From Coriobacteriia bacterium (GTDB lineage Bacteria; Actinomycetota; Coriobacteriia; Anaerosomatales; Anaerosomataceae), in contig JAFGAG010000024.1 in NCBI GenBank assembly GCA_016933785.1, positions 1 through 41,741 on the forward strand: DNA of 41,741 nt. The letters run 5' to 3'. The translations under genes and the position numbers were made by a program. Within the stretch, counting starts at the first letter, position 1. Each line of letters opens with the position of its first letter. The notes under the pieces were generated by a model. The model did not search any database and was not told where the DNA came from. It saw only the letters and a program-made list of their open reading frames with translations. This document shows, piece after piece, positions 21,060-29,330 of this stretch.

Positions 21060-22448
21060 CTAGCGGTCTTCGATCGGCACGTACTCGCGCCGGTCGGCCA
21101 CGCTCTTGTACGCGGGACGGATGATCTTGCCGCTGTTGGCGATCTCCTCGATGCGGTGTGCGCACCAGCCGACGACTCTCGAGCACGCGAACAGGGGCGT
21201 GTAGAGTTCCTCGGGGATGTCGAGCATGCGGTAGATGTAGCCCGAGTAGAAATCGACGTTGGCGCTCACGCCCTTGTAGACCGTGCGGCGCTTCGCGATG
21301 GCTCGTGGAGCGACCTCCTCCACGAGCGTGAGCAGGCCGTACTCCTCGGCGAGGCCCTTTGCGGAGGCGAGCTCGCGCGCGTACTCGCGCAGGATGATCG
21401 TACGCGGATCCGACACCGAGTAGACCGGGTGCCCCATCCCGTAGATGAGGCCGGACCGGTCGAACGCCTCCCTGTCGAGCACACGGATGAGATACGACTC
21501 GATCTCGTCCTCGTCGTGCCAGTCGCCGACGGTCATGCGCAGGTCGTCGAACATACGCACCATCTTGATGTTGGCGCCGCCGTGGCGTGGCCCCTTGAGC
21601 GAGCCGAGCGATGCGGCCACGGTGGCGTACGTGTCGGTCCCGGTCGATGAGACGACATGTGCGGTGAACGACGAGTTGTTGCCGCCACCGTGCTCTGCAT
21701 GCAGCACGAGTGCGAGGTCCAGCACTCGGGCCTCCAGCGCCGTGTACTGGCTGTTAGTCCGCAGCATATGCAGGATGTTCTCGGCCGTGCCGAGGTCCGG
21801 CTCGGGGCGGTGGATGACGAGACTGTCCTTGAGGTACTGATCCACATACGCCTGATATGCGTAGACGGCGAGCAGCGGGGTCGCCGCGATCACGTCGAGG
21901 CTCTGCCGTAGCACACCCGGGATCGATGTATCGTCCGGATCCGGGTCGCGTGTGTAGAGCGCGAGCACGCCGCGAGCCATCCCGTTCATGACATCGCGAC
22001 TCGGCATGCGTAGGATCGCGTCATGAATGAAGTGGCGCGGAAGCACCCGCCTGGAGGCCAGCTCGGCTTCGAAACGGCGCAGCTCGTCGACACCCGGTAG
22101 CTCACCGAACAAGACGAGGTACGCCGTCTCCTCGAAGCCAAGGCGTCCCTCTTCAAGGAAGCCGTCAACGAGCTGGTTGATCTCGATGCCGCGGTAGACG
22201 AGCTGACCCGGGATCGGCACATACTTCTCACCGTCAGAGGCCGAACCGACGACATCGCCGATCTGCGTGAGCCCCGCCAACACGCCCTTGCCTGACACGT
22301 GTCGCAACCCGCGCTTGACGTCGTACTTCTGGTACAGCTCAGCGTCGACGATGCTGCTCTCCGCAGCCATGGCACTCCACCGCGCGAGCCTGTGCTCGGG
22401 GGTCTCCTGAACCGGTGCGTGCTGCCTGTCCCCACCTGTCTCCGTCAT
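21060..22448 (-). CDS. Citrate synthase (or 2-methylcitrate synthase)
   Basis: Condenses oxaloacetate with acetyl-CoA to citrate, the entry step of the TCA cycle. The 462-residue protein has the family active-site blocks: LHAEHGGGNNSSF (H250, H253), GPRHGGANIKM (H289), GMGHPVYSVSDPR (H340) and NVDFYSG (D399). It is longer at the N-terminus than the short bacterial type and resembles the roughly 450-residue form seen in many anaerobes. Use of propionyl-CoA instead cannot be excluded. ATG 22448 was chosen because G-rich sequence lies just before it; an ATG at 22463 would add five residues. A tRNA-Asp gene with its terminator lies upstream on the same strand. Confidence 0.95.
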   Translation of the reverse strand: MTETGGDRQHAPVQETPEHRLARWSAMAAESSIVDAELYQKYDVKRGLRHVSGKGVLAGLTQIGDVVGSASDGEKYVPIPGQLVYRGIEINQLVDGFLEEGRLGFEETAYLVLFGELPGVDELRRFEAELASRRVLPRHFIHDAILRMPSRDVMNGMARGVLALYTRDPDPDDTSIPGVLRQSLDVIAATPLLAVYAYQAYVDQYLKDSLVIHRPEPDLGTAENILHMLRTNSQYTALEARVLDLALVLHAEHGGGNNSSFTAHVVSSTGTDTYATVAASLGSLKGPRHGGANIKMVRMFDDLRMTVGDWHDEDEIESYLIRVLDREAFDRSGLIYGMGHPVYSVSDPRTIILREYARELASAKGLAEEYGLLTLVEEVAPRAIAKRRTVYKGVSANVDFYSGYIYRMLDIPEELYTPLFACSRVVGWCAHRIEEIANSGKIIRPAYKSVADRREYVPIEDR

Positions 22449-22596
22449 TACCGCCCCCTTCATCCGCCCGGCCTTCAGACGGCAGGTGTGCCTCGATGGT
22501 TCCCGCAATGGGTCCGTGCGCAGCGCCGCAAGGCCCGCGCAGATGCGGCTGGTGGTGCCGCGGTGGTAGCTGCAGCCTGATTCTACCCGAACAGAA

Positions 22597-22618
22597 GAGC
22601 CGCCCGAAGGGACGGCTC
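22597..22618 (-). terminator. Terminator of the tRNA-Asp gene
   Basis: On the minus strand GAGCCGTCC and GGGCGGCTC form a 9-bp stem (one G-T pair) closed by a UUCG-type loop, followed by TTCTGTT. It begins 11 bp after the tRNA 3' CCA and lies before the citrate synthase gene. Confidence 0.85.
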
Positions 22619-22629
22619 GAGAAGTCGTG

Positions 22630-22707
22630 TGGCGGGAGTGACGGGGCTCGAACCCGCGACCTCCGGCTTGACAGGCCGGCGCTCTAACCAAACTGAGCTA
22701 CACCCCC
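22630..22707 (-). tRNA. tRNA-Asp (anticodon GTC), CCA encoded
   Basis: The minus strand folds as a full cloverleaf: acceptor GGGGGTG/CACTCCC (one G-T pair), D-arm GCTC/GAGC, anticodon stem CCGGC/GCCGG with loop CTGTCAA giving anticodon GTC, and T-arm GCGGG-TTCGAAC-CCCGT. Discriminator G at 22633 and an encoded CCA at 22630-22632. All conserved bases (T8, A14, TTC) are in place. Confidence 0.97.
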
Positions 22708-22858
22708 GCATGGGGCGTCCGCCCCGAGGCGGACAGCATACGGATTCTAACGAGCGCAGCTAGCATTGTCCATACGCGAGTTGGGCGAACACCCTGGCGA
22801 GCACTTATGGGCGGACCACCCGGTCATGTATGCTGCCTTGAGCGGAAAGGAGACATCC

Positions 22859-23494
22859 ATGTCGGATGCAGTGACTTCCTTCAAGCGTACGCTCTGCGAT
22901 CACATCAGCGCCCATGACCGCGCGGGCGCCACACTTGCAGCCCTTGACGCTGTGCGCGCTGGGGCGATCACGATCCCCGAACTCTACGACCTGCTCGCCG
23001 CATACCTCGTGGAGGTCGGTGCCCGGTGGCAGGCAGGCGAATCCGAGGTGTGGGAGGAGCACTACGCGACCTCCACCGTCCGCACGATAGTCGAAGCATG
23101 CCAGCCACTCGTTGCCGAGCGTGCTGCTGCCCCGATCGGACGCACCGTCGTGCTGGCCACGCCCCCCGATGAGTACCACGACCTCGGCCTGCGGATGCTC
23201 GCCGACCGGTTCACCCTCGCGGGCTGGACCGCGCAGTTGCTGGGAGCCAACGTCCCGACAGACGAGCTGATCGCCGCGATCGCGGAGCTCGAGGCCGATG
23301 CTGTCGTCATCTCGGCTTACACGCACTTCCACCGCTTCGCCCTCAAGGAGTACGTGAACACCGTGCGCGCGGCGCACCCCGACATACACGTCTGGGTGGG
23401 TGGCGCCGCCTTCGCACTCGAGCACGATGGTTGGCCTGACGAGATGATGCTCAAGCCGGCCGACGTGCCCTCGCTCGCAGGGCAGGTGGGCTGA
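22859..23494 (+). CDS. Stand-alone cobalamin-binding protein with CarH-type W-x9-EH motif
   Basis: A 211-residue soluble protein with two domains: a four-helix B12-binding-2 cap (about 5-92) and a Rossmann-like B12-binding domain (about 95-210). The cap holds W57-x9-E67-H68, the signature of adenosylcobalamin photoreceptors such as CarH, and the second domain holds E105-Y-H107-D-L-G110, the E-x-H-x2-G form of the corrinoid motif with H107 as likely lower ligand. Unlike CarH there is no MerR DNA-binding domain, and the residue after W57 is Gln, where CarH has its light-adduct His. ATG 22859 has AAGGAG 6 bases upstream. Only one base separates it from the ABC permease gene, so it probably acts with that exporter. 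It could instead be a corrinoid protein of a methyltransferase system, but no such gene is near. Confidence 0.88.
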   Translation: MSDAVTSFKRTLCDHISAHDRAGATLAALDAVRAGAITIPELYDLLAAYLVEVGARWQAGESEVWEEHYATSTVRTIVEACQPLVAERAAAPIGRTVVLATPPDEYHDLGLRMLADRFTLAGWTAQLLGANVPTDELIAAIAELEADAVVISAYTHFHRFALKEYVNTVRAAHPDIHVWVGGAAFALEHDGWPDEMMLKPADVPSLAGQVG

Positions 23495-23495
23495 G

Positions 23496-24623
23496 ATGCT
23501 GAGCTTCAAGATAGCGGCCCGGTTCCTCAAGAGCTCACCCGGCCAGAGCGCCCTCATCATGGCGGGCATCGCGGTGGGCATCGCCACGCAGATCTTCGTC
23601 GGTTCGCTCATCACGAGCCTGCAGGCGGACCTCATCGACTCAGCCGTCGGTTCGAGCGCGCACATCACCCTGCTTCCCGGTGATGGTCAAACCACGGTCC
23701 CGGGCAACCTCGCAGCCGAGGCTTCAGGCTCTGAGACCCTTGTCAGCACCGCTGTGCCGGTACGCACCCTCTCCGGCATCTTCGTCGACAGCGACGACAG
23801 CGTGCCGCTTTCGATCACCGGCGGGGACGCCGGTCTGCTCGACACAATCTACGGACTCTCAGAGCGGATGACGCAAGGCTCCTTCCGCCTCGGTGAGGGC
23901 GAAGTAGTGGTGGGCACGGTGTTCTCGGAGAAGTACGGCATCGAGGCCGGAGACGAGCTCGATGTCCTTCTGCCGAGCGGCTCGCCTGCGACCTATGAGG
24001 TAAGCGGTGTGTTCGACCTCGGACAGGCGACCGCCAACGAGCGTTTCGCGTTCGTGGACGCCGGCTCCGCGGCTGACGCCCTCGGGATGGACGATGACGA
24101 GTACTCGGCGGTACAGATCCAACTGACCGACGTGTTCGCTTCGTCGGAGGTGGCCGCCCGGCTCGCCGACGAGTTCGACGTCGAGGCTGCAGACTGGCAG
24201 GCCGAGAACGAGCAGCTGCTCTCGGGCCTCGCCGCGCAGTCCGGATCCTCGGCGATGATCCAGGCGTTCGTGCTCATCGCCGTCGCGCTCGGCATCGCCT
24301 CGACGCTCGCGATCAGCGCGGTGCAGAAGACCCGGCAAATCGGCATCCTGAAAGCGATCGGCATGGGTGACGCGGCGGCTGGTCGCATCTTCCTGTGGCA
24401 GGCGGCGCTGCTCGGTGTCGGCGGCACGCTCGGCGGCATCGCGCTCGGATACGCGCTCATCGCACTCTTCGGCGTCGTGCCGGTGCCGTTCTCGATACGG
24501 CCCGAGCCGGGCTTCATCGCGCTCTCGGCGGGTATCGGCATCACCGTCGCGCTGCTCTCATCCGTGATCCCTGCACGATCGACATCGCGCCTCGACCCGA
24601 TCGAGGTGATCCAGAATGGCTGA
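23496..24623 (+). CDS. MacB/LolC-like ABC transporter permease
   Basis: A 375-residue FtsX-family permease. An N-terminal transmembrane helix (about 17-40) precedes a large extracytoplasmic domain (about 45-245), then three C-terminal helices (about 250-273, 295-325 and 337-362) with the cytoplasmic QKTRQIGILKAIGM coupling segment typical of MacB/LolC/FtsX. It ends with the usual LDPIEVIQ. Such proteins work as dimers with an ATPase to export peptides, lipids or macrolides by mechanotransmission. The start is one base after the cobalamin-binding protein and its end overlaps the ATPase gene by 8 bp: a three-gene operon. Confidence 0.93.
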   Translation: MLSFKIAARFLKSSPGQSALIMAGIAVGIATQIFVGSLITSLQADLIDSAVGSSAHITLLPGDGQTTVPGNLAAEASGSETLVSTAVPVRTLSGIFVDSDDSVPLSITGGDAGLLDTIYGLSERMTQGSFRLGEGEVVVGTVFSEKYGIEAGDELDVLLPSGSPATYEVSGVFDLGQATANERFAFVDAGSAADALGMDDDEYSAVQIQLTDVFASSEVAARLADEFDVEAADWQAENEQLLSGLAAQSGSSAMIQAFVLIAVALGIASTLAISAVQKTRQIGILKAIGMGDAAAGRIFLWQAALLGVGGTLGGIALGYALIALFGVVPVPFSIRPEPGFIALSAGIGITVALLSSVIPARSTSRLDPIEVIQNG

Positions 24624-25317
24624 TCTCCTGGTGGCTGACGCCCTCGAGAAGGTCTACGGCGAAGGCGATACCGCGACACGCGCGCTCAAGGGCGTGAGCT
24701 TCACGGTGGCCGAGGGTGAGTTCGCGTCGATCGTGGGGCAGTCGGGCTCCGGGAAGTCGACCCTACTCAACCTCATAGGGCTCCTCGACACACCGAGCTC
24801 CGGGCAGGTGCTCTTCGCAGGCGAGAACACCACGGCGCTCGGACGCAAGGGGCGTTCGCGCGTGCGGAACGAGGGGCTCGGCTTCGTGTTCCAATTCCAC
24901 TACCTGCTACCCGAGTTCACCGTGTGGGAGAACCTCACGATGCCCGCGCAGATCGCAGGGCGCACCCTGAGCGCCGATGAACGCAGCCGTGCGCTCGAGA
25001 CGCTCGCACTGCTCGGCCTGGAAGGGCTCGAGAAGAAGAACGCCAACCAGCTCTCGGGGGGTCAGAAGCAGCGAGTGGCTATCGGGCGGGCGCTCATGAA
25101 CCGGCCGAAGCTCATCCTTGCCGACGAACCCACTGGCAACCTCGACACCAAGAACACCGCGACCGTCTACGAGCTCTTCCGGACCATCAACGCCGAGCTG
25201 GGTACGACGTTCCTGATCGTCACGCACGACAGGGCCGTGGCGCAGCAGACGGACCGTATCCTCGAGGTGCGCGACGGCGAGCTGGTGCAGGACGTGCGCA
25301 ACGATTACGCGGGGTAG
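24616..25317 (+). CDS. ABC transporter ATP-binding protein (MacB/LolD family)
   Basis: A 233-residue nucleotide-binding subunit partnering the permease just upstream (8-bp gene overlap). Walker A GQSGSGKST, Q-loop VFQFHYLLPEF, signature LSGGQKQR, Walker B LILADEPTGNLD and H-loop VTHD are all intact. The DEPTGNLD and short insert place it in the LolD/MacB/FtsE subfamily. Its 3' end overlaps by 13 bp the convergent gene of a second ATPase of the same family. Confidence 0.96.
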   Translation: MADLLVADALEKVYGEGDTATRALKGVSFTVAEGEFASIVGQSGSGKSTLLNLIGLLDTPSSGQVLFAGENTTALGRKGRSRVRNEGLGFVFQFHYLLPEFTVWENLTMPAQIAGRTLSADERSRALETLALLGLEGLEKKNANQLSGGQKQRVAIGRALMNRPKLILADEPTGNLDTKNTATVYELFRTINAELGTTFLIVTHDRAVAQQTDRILEVRDGELVQDVRNDYAG

Positions 25318-26012
25318 ACACCCACAGCAAGGACCTGCCCATCCACGACGCCATCGCGCATGTGCACGGTTCGATCGCACGCGGCAGCGACTTCCGGATT
25401 ATGGGTCACGATGATGAACGTGGTCCCCTTCTCCCGGTTCACGCGGCGCAGCAGAGTGACGATCTCATCCGAGGTCGCCGTGTCGAGGTCGCCGGTGGGC
25501 TCGTCGCCCATGACGATCGACGGGTCGTTGACCAGAGCTCGAGCGATCGCCACCCGCTGCTGCTGGCCTCCCGAGAGCTCGCTCGGCAGGTGGCGCATCC
25601 GGTCGCCAAGGCCTACCGACTCGAGCAGCGTATGCGCGACGATCGAGGCGCTCCTTCTCGACGCCCCCGCGTACTCGGCGGCAAGTGCTACGTTCTCCAG
25701 CGCCGACATCGTCGGCACGAGATTGAACCCCTGGAAGATGAAACCCACCTCGCGGCCGCGCAACCGGGCAAGATCGCGCCCTCGCAATCCATCGACACGC
25801 CTGCCCGAGAGCCAGACCTCGCCCGTGTCGGGTGCATCAAGACATCCGGCGATGTGCATAAGCGTGGACTTGCCCGAACCCGACGGTCCCATTATCGCGA
25901 CCATCTCGCCCGGCGCGACCTCAAGCGAGGCACCGCGCAGTGCATCCACGTAGTTCTGCTTGCCGAGACGGTAGCGCTTCGTCACCTCGTCGACCCGTAC
26001 GATCGGCTCCAT
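25305..26012 (-). CDS. ABC transporter ATP-binding protein (second MacB/LolD-like system)
   Basis: A 235-residue ATPase with Walker A GPSGSGKST, Q-loop IFQGFNLVPTM, signature LSGGQQQR, Walker B SIVMGDEPTGDLD and H-loop VTHN. ATG 26012 has GGGGAG 7 bases upstream; the longer upstream frame has no domain. It is downstream of its permease (76 bp gap) in an operon repressed, by inference, by the divergent TetR gene. Sequence differs clearly from the ATPase at 24616-25317, so the two systems are not a recent duplication. Confidence 0.96.
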   Translation of the reverse strand: MEPIVRVDEVTKRYRLGKQNYVDALRGASLEVAPGEMVAIMGPSGSGKSTLMHIAGCLDAPDTGEVWLSGRRVDGLRGRDLARLRGREVGFIFQGFNLVPTMSALENVALAAEYAGASRRSASIVAHTLLESVGLGDRMRHLPSELSGGQQQRVAIARALVNDPSIVMGDEPTGDLDTATSDEIVTLLRRVNREKGTTFIIVTHNPEVAAACDRTVHMRDGVVDGQVLAVGVYPA

Positions 26013-26088
26013 GCTGCCACTCCCCTCTTCCAGAGCGCCCCGAGACGCCCGTCCGTATCGATCGGTCCCACCCATGATCTTCACGCGG

Positions 26089-27252
26089 TCATTCGTACCG
26101 CAGCGCCTGCACCGGGTTGAGCCGTGCCGCATGCCTTGCGGGATAGAGTCCCGAGGCCACTCCCAGCACGATCGCGAAGGTGACCGAGCCGAGCGCAAGC
26201 CGCGGTGTGAGCAAGAACAGTTCGGTGGCGCTCTGTGCCCCAGCCTGATTGCCGGCGATGCCCACCAGAGCGCCCAGGGCCAGCCCCAGCAGACCTCCGA
26301 TCACGCCCATCACCGCAGACTCGGCGATGAACTGCCGCATGATCGCGCCGTCGGTAGCGCCTATCGCCTTGCGCACGCCGATCTCCCGGGTACGCTCGGC
26401 CACCGACATCGTCATCGTGTTGATCACGGAGAGTCCACCGACCAGGAGCGATACGACCGCTATCGCATAGATGATCTGGTTGAAGATCTTGAGCGGCTCC
26501 TTGACCGAGGTCTCGAAACCGGCAGGGCCCATGACCGAGACATCATCGACTTCCTGCCCGATGACAGTGGCCATCTCGTCCGGGTCCTCGCCCTCTTCGA
26601 GGTAGACCGCGATCGAGGTGATCAACGTGTCCTTCTCTACGGTGTCGCGCACCGCCGCGGGAAGGTCGGCCACCAGGATCTCCTGCGCATCGGCCAGCGG
26701 GATCTGCACCGCCATATCGGGCGCTGTGAGTGTCTTGCCGAGGATGCCTATCACCTCGAACTCCCGCCCGCGCACCTCGACCGTGCCACCTACCTCCGCA
26801 TCGAGCTTGGACACGAGGTCTGCACCGATCACTGCGACGCCGCGGTCGTCGGGCTCCAGCGCTCGACCGTCGACCACATCCGAATCGAACGTCTCGTAGC
26901 CCAGTTCGCGGAAGTCGCTTGCCTGGATGTTGGCGACCACACCCATACTGACCGCGGAAGGCTCAGGGTCGAGAAGCATCATCACGGATCCCGCCGCGCG
27001 GGCCACCCCATCGACCCGCTCGATCTCATCGATGAGGCTGGTGGTGATGGGCTCGGTGGAGAAGCCCCCGATGCCGCTCGTGCCGCTCACGATGACCTTG
27101 TCGGCGTAGTAGTCGGAGCCGCCATCGACGAGCAGACTGAGCTTCTCGGCTATCGATCCCATCACCACGAGGGCGAGCACACCGATCGTGATGCCAAAGA
27201 TCGTCAGCAATGCGCGCATCTTCCTTCTGAAGACAGACCGCAGGACTCTCAT
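26089..27252 (-). CDS. MacB-like ABC transporter permease (second system)
   Basis: A 387-residue permease with a first transmembrane helix at about 14-34 (LLTIFGITIGVLALVV), a MacB periplasmic-core-type domain (about 36-255) and an FtsX domain with three helices near the C-terminus, the coupling segment AERTREIGVRKAIGAT and ending PVQALRYE. ATG 27252 has GAGGAG 5 bases upstream. It is first in a two-gene operon with the ATPase at 25305-26012 and divergent from tetR. In Gram-positives such pairs export antimicrobial peptides or other amphiphiles; the substrate is not known. Confidence 0.94.
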   Translation of the reverse strand: MRVLRSVFRRKMRALLTIFGITIGVLALVVMGSIAEKLSLLVDGGSDYYADKVIVSGTSGIGGFSTEPITTSLIDEIERVDGVARAAGSVMMLLDPEPSAVSMGVVANIQASDFRELGYETFDSDVVDGRALEPDDRGVAVIGADLVSKLDAEVGGTVEVRGREFEVIGILGKTLTAPDMAVQIPLADAQEILVADLPAAVRDTVEKDTLITSIAVYLEEGEDPDEMATVIGQEVDDVSVMGPAGFETSVKEPLKIFNQIIYAIAVVSLLVGGLSVINTMTMSVAERTREIGVRKAIGATDGAIMRQFIAESAVMGVIGGLLGLALGALVGIAGNQAGAQSATELFLLTPRLALGSVTFAIVLGVASGLYPARHAARLNPVQALRYE

Positions 27253-27275
27253 CAGTACTCCTCGGGACGGCTATC

Positions 27276-27310
27276 TAACTTAACAACGTTTACTGACAGG
27301 CGTTAAGTTA
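27276..27310. promoter_or_regulatory. Inverted-repeat operator between the ABC exporter operon and tetR
   Basis: TAACTTAAC (27276-27284) and GTTAAGTTA (27302-27310) form a perfect 9-bp inverted repeat with a 17-base centre in an AT-rich intergenic island. On the minus strand the arms coincide with a possible promoter, TTAACG-17 bases-TTAAGT, that would serve the permease gene. A related half-site GTTAAC recurs at 27376-27381 within the tetR promoter. This fits autoregulation and repression by the adjacent TetR protein. Confidence 0.7.
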
Positions 27311-27354
27311 AAGTGCTACTCATGACTTGTCAAGTGTTTGCCAGTTGCTTGTGC

Positions 27355-27383
27355 TTGACGCTTTCTCAGAACACTGTTAACTT
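27355..27383 (+). promoter_or_regulatory. Sigma70-type promoter of the tetR gene
   Basis: TTGACG (27355-27360) and TAACTT (27378-27383) are separated by exactly 17 bases, and the tetR start lies 29 bases further on with a strong ribosome-binding site. The -10 box lies within a GTTAAC half-site like the arms of the nearby inverted repeat. Confidence 0.65.
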
Positions 27384-27411
27384 TACGATACCCGGTAAGG
27401 AAGGAGCAGCC

Positions 27412-28044
27412 ATGGCAGCCCGTCCGGCGAACCCGCGCATGGCAGCGGACATCATCGAGGCCGCAGCCACTCTCGTCGAGGAGTTCGGTCCCGAGGGCAT
27501 CACGATGCGCATGGTAGCCGAACGCATCGGGTACAGCGCTACGACGATCTACCTGTACTTCAAGAACAAGGAGCAGTTGCTCGACGAGACGGTGAACCGC
27601 GCCTACGACTGGTTCGCCGAGGCCCTTGAGCGCGCTCAGACGGGAACGACCGCGCCGGAACGCATCCGCCAGGGCGCCCATGCGTATGTGGCATGGGGGC
27701 TCGCCAACCCGGGCATGTACCGCCTCATGTTCGAGTGGGGCTACCTGGGGGACATCTCGGAGGACGCCATCTTCGCGCGACGGGCAGGTTGGCGCCGCAC
27801 TCGTAACGTCCTGGAGCGCGGGGTTGAAGACGGTGCATACCGTCCCGACCTCGACAGCGCGCTGGCCGCCGACACGATCTGGGTGGGCGTACACGGTCTC
27901 ACGTCACTCGCCATCTCGGGCCGGATGTTCGGCAACCCCGGAGTGGCGGATCCGGCCGTGGTCAACGCGCGCAGCCATCAGCTGGCCGACGCTCTTGCGG
28001 ACAGCTGGGAGTCGGCCTGGCGACCAGGGCTCGGCGCGAGCTAG
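27412..28044 (+). CDS. TetR/AcrR-family transcriptional regulator
   Basis: A 210-residue repressor. The N-terminal HTH is ITMRMVAERIGYSATTIYLY followed by FKNKEQLL (about residues 38-65); the C-terminal helical ligand-binding domain includes AWGLANPGMYRLMFEW, a pattern of the TetR_C_13/WHG-like groups. ATG 27412 has AAGGAG 5 bases upstream. Divergent from the MacB-like exporter operon with operator sites between, so it most likely represses that exporter until a toxic amphiphile binds. Its stop overlaps the convergent DUF72 stop by 4 bp. Confidence 0.95.
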   Translation: MAARPANPRMAADIIEAAATLVEEFGPEGITMRMVAERIGYSATTIYLYFKNKEQLLDETVNRAYDWFAEALERAQTGTTAPERIRQGAHAYVAWGLANPGMYRLMFEWGYLGDISEDAIFARRAGWRRTRNVLERGVEDGAYRPDLDSALAADTIWVGVHGLTSLAISGRMFGNPGVADPAVVNARSHQLADALADSWESAWRPGLGAS

Positions 28045-28988
28045 ATCTCGAGCCCGAGCTGCTCCTCGCCCGGTTCCACCGGGTCGACGAGTCCCGGACC
28101 GAGGATCTCAGCCATCTCGCGTGCGTTGGTCGGCGCGTAATCGTACTTGCAGTTGTTGAACATGACGTACGTGACGTCGGTCTCTGACGCCAGCTGTCGA
28201 ACGCGCGGGGCCCACTCATCGAGCTCCTCGGTGGTATAGCGGTAGTCGAACCGGTCGGCGGCAGAGACGTTACGCGCGAAGTAGGTCTCCCGGTTCCGGC
28301 CGTGCAGCCGGATGTACCCCACGGCCGAGGTCGCCGCCACGAGCGGCGGCATCGTCGTATGCGTGGGGAACTGCGGTGCGTCCACGCCGACGTAGGTGAT
28401 GTCTCGCTCGGAAAGGAACGCGAGCGTCTCCCTTGCGCGTTGCTCCGAGACCCACGACGGGTGCCTGAACTCCACCAGCATACGTCGCTTGCCGAGCCGG
28501 CCTCGTGCGTAGTCGATGTACGCCAGATTGTCCTCGAAGAGTGCGTCGTCGAGCGCCGTGAAGAACGGTGGGAACTGCATCAGCACACCACCAAGCTTCC
28601 CGACGGCCTCGAGGGGCTCGATGGACTCGCAGAACAGGTCGAACGCAAGATCCACCATCTCCTGGGACGGGCGCTTCACGCGCCCACGCTCGACCTCGTG
28701 CGGGTATTCGCGCAGCTCCGGATGGAGGGTGCGCTCATCGACCGCGTGCTGGGTCATCATGCCGAAGGCCTTCACGTGGAAGACGAACCAGGGCGGCGTC
28801 CGCTTGGCCCAGTTCTCGACCACCCGGCGATCGGGGATCGCGTAGAAGGGCGCGTCCGCCTCTACCGTATCGAAGCGCGCGGCATAGTAGCGGAGGCGAT
28901 CCGCCGGCGTGCCGACCTGAGGCGGATACCACGCCTCGATCATCGTCCTATCTGCCCACGAGCAGGTGCCGACGTGCACCCGTCCCAT
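28041..28988 (-). CDS. DUF72 family protein
   Basis: A 315-residue TIM-barrel-like DUF72 protein. Family blocks visible: VHVGTCSWADRTMIEAWYPP at the start, RLRYYAARFDTVEADAPFYA, WFVFHVKAFGMMTQH, MLVEFRHPSW, RLHGRNRETYFAR and VMFNNCKYDYAPTNAREM near the end. Conserved acidic and aromatic residues resemble a sugar- or nucleotide-binding barrel, but the biochemical role is not established. ATG 28988 was chosen since homology starts at once. The gene begins 16 bp after the stop of the cytochrome lipoprotein gene, suggesting co-transcription. Confidence 0.95.
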   Translation of the reverse strand: MGRVHVGTCSWADRTMIEAWYPPQVGTPADRLRYYAARFDTVEADAPFYAIPDRRVVENWAKRTPPWFVFHVKAFGMMTQHAVDERTLHPELREYPHEVERGRVKRPSQEMVDLAFDLFCESIEPLEAVGKLGGVLMQFPPFFTALDDALFEDNLAYIDYARGRLGKRRMLVEFRHPSWVSEQRARETLAFLSERDITYVGVDAPQFPTHTTMPPLVAATSAVGYIRLHGRNRETYFARNVSAADRFDYRYTTEELDEWAPRVRQLASETDVTYVMFNNCKYDYAPTNAREMAEILGPGLVDPVEPGEEQLGLEI

Positions 28989-29004
28989 GGCTCCCGCCTT
29001 TCGC

Positions 29005-29304
29005 CTACCGCAGCGACAGGTACTCAGCCAGCGCCGCAGCCTCGTCGTCAGTGAGATCCGCACCTCGAGTGATCATGTCGTCGATCACGGCCGCCCAGCC
29101 GACGGCATCGTACTGCTGTGCCAGCACCTGATCGATCGAATGGCAACTGCCACACTTGGCATTGAGGATGGCCTCGCCATCGAGGCCGGTGGCTTCGCCG
29201 GGCGTGGGCTCCGGCTCGGGAGTCACCGCAGGCTCGGATGAGCACCCGACCGCGAAGAGCATGAGCGCCGCTACGAGCAGCGCGAGAGCGGTCTTCTTCA
29301 GCAT
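29005..29304 (-). CDS. Small c-type cytochrome lipoprotein
   Basis: A 99-residue exported monohaem cytochrome. Residues 1-20 form a lipoprotein signal with lipobox FAVG-C21; a Pro/Glu/Thr-rich tether (about 22-40) leads to the haem domain with C51-G-S-C54-H55 and a Met (in DDMITRG) as candidate sixth ligand. It would sit on the outer face of the membrane and move one electron. ATG 29304 has AAGG 8 bases upstream. It is between the hydrolase (26 bp upstream) and DUF72 genes on the same strand. The electron partner is unknown. Confidence 0.93.
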   Translation of the reverse strand: MLKKTALALLVAALMLFAVGCSSEPAVTPEPEPTPGEATGLDGEAILNAKCGSCHSIDQVLAQQYDAVGWAAVIDDMITRGADLTDDEAAALAEYLSLR

Positions 29305-29330
29305 CGAACATCCCTTCCGTCGGCTATCGG

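Noticed and set aside
22540-22570. T-box-like GGTGGTGCCGCGG on the plus strand
   Set aside because: It resembles a T-box antiterminator core, but no specifier stem or terminator follows, and downstream on that strand is the antisense of a tRNA, not an amino-acid gene.
22415-22687. Open frame ending in a GARTRDL-like peptide
   Set aside because: This peptide is the usual false translation of a tRNA T-arm; the region is tRNA-Asp on the other strand.
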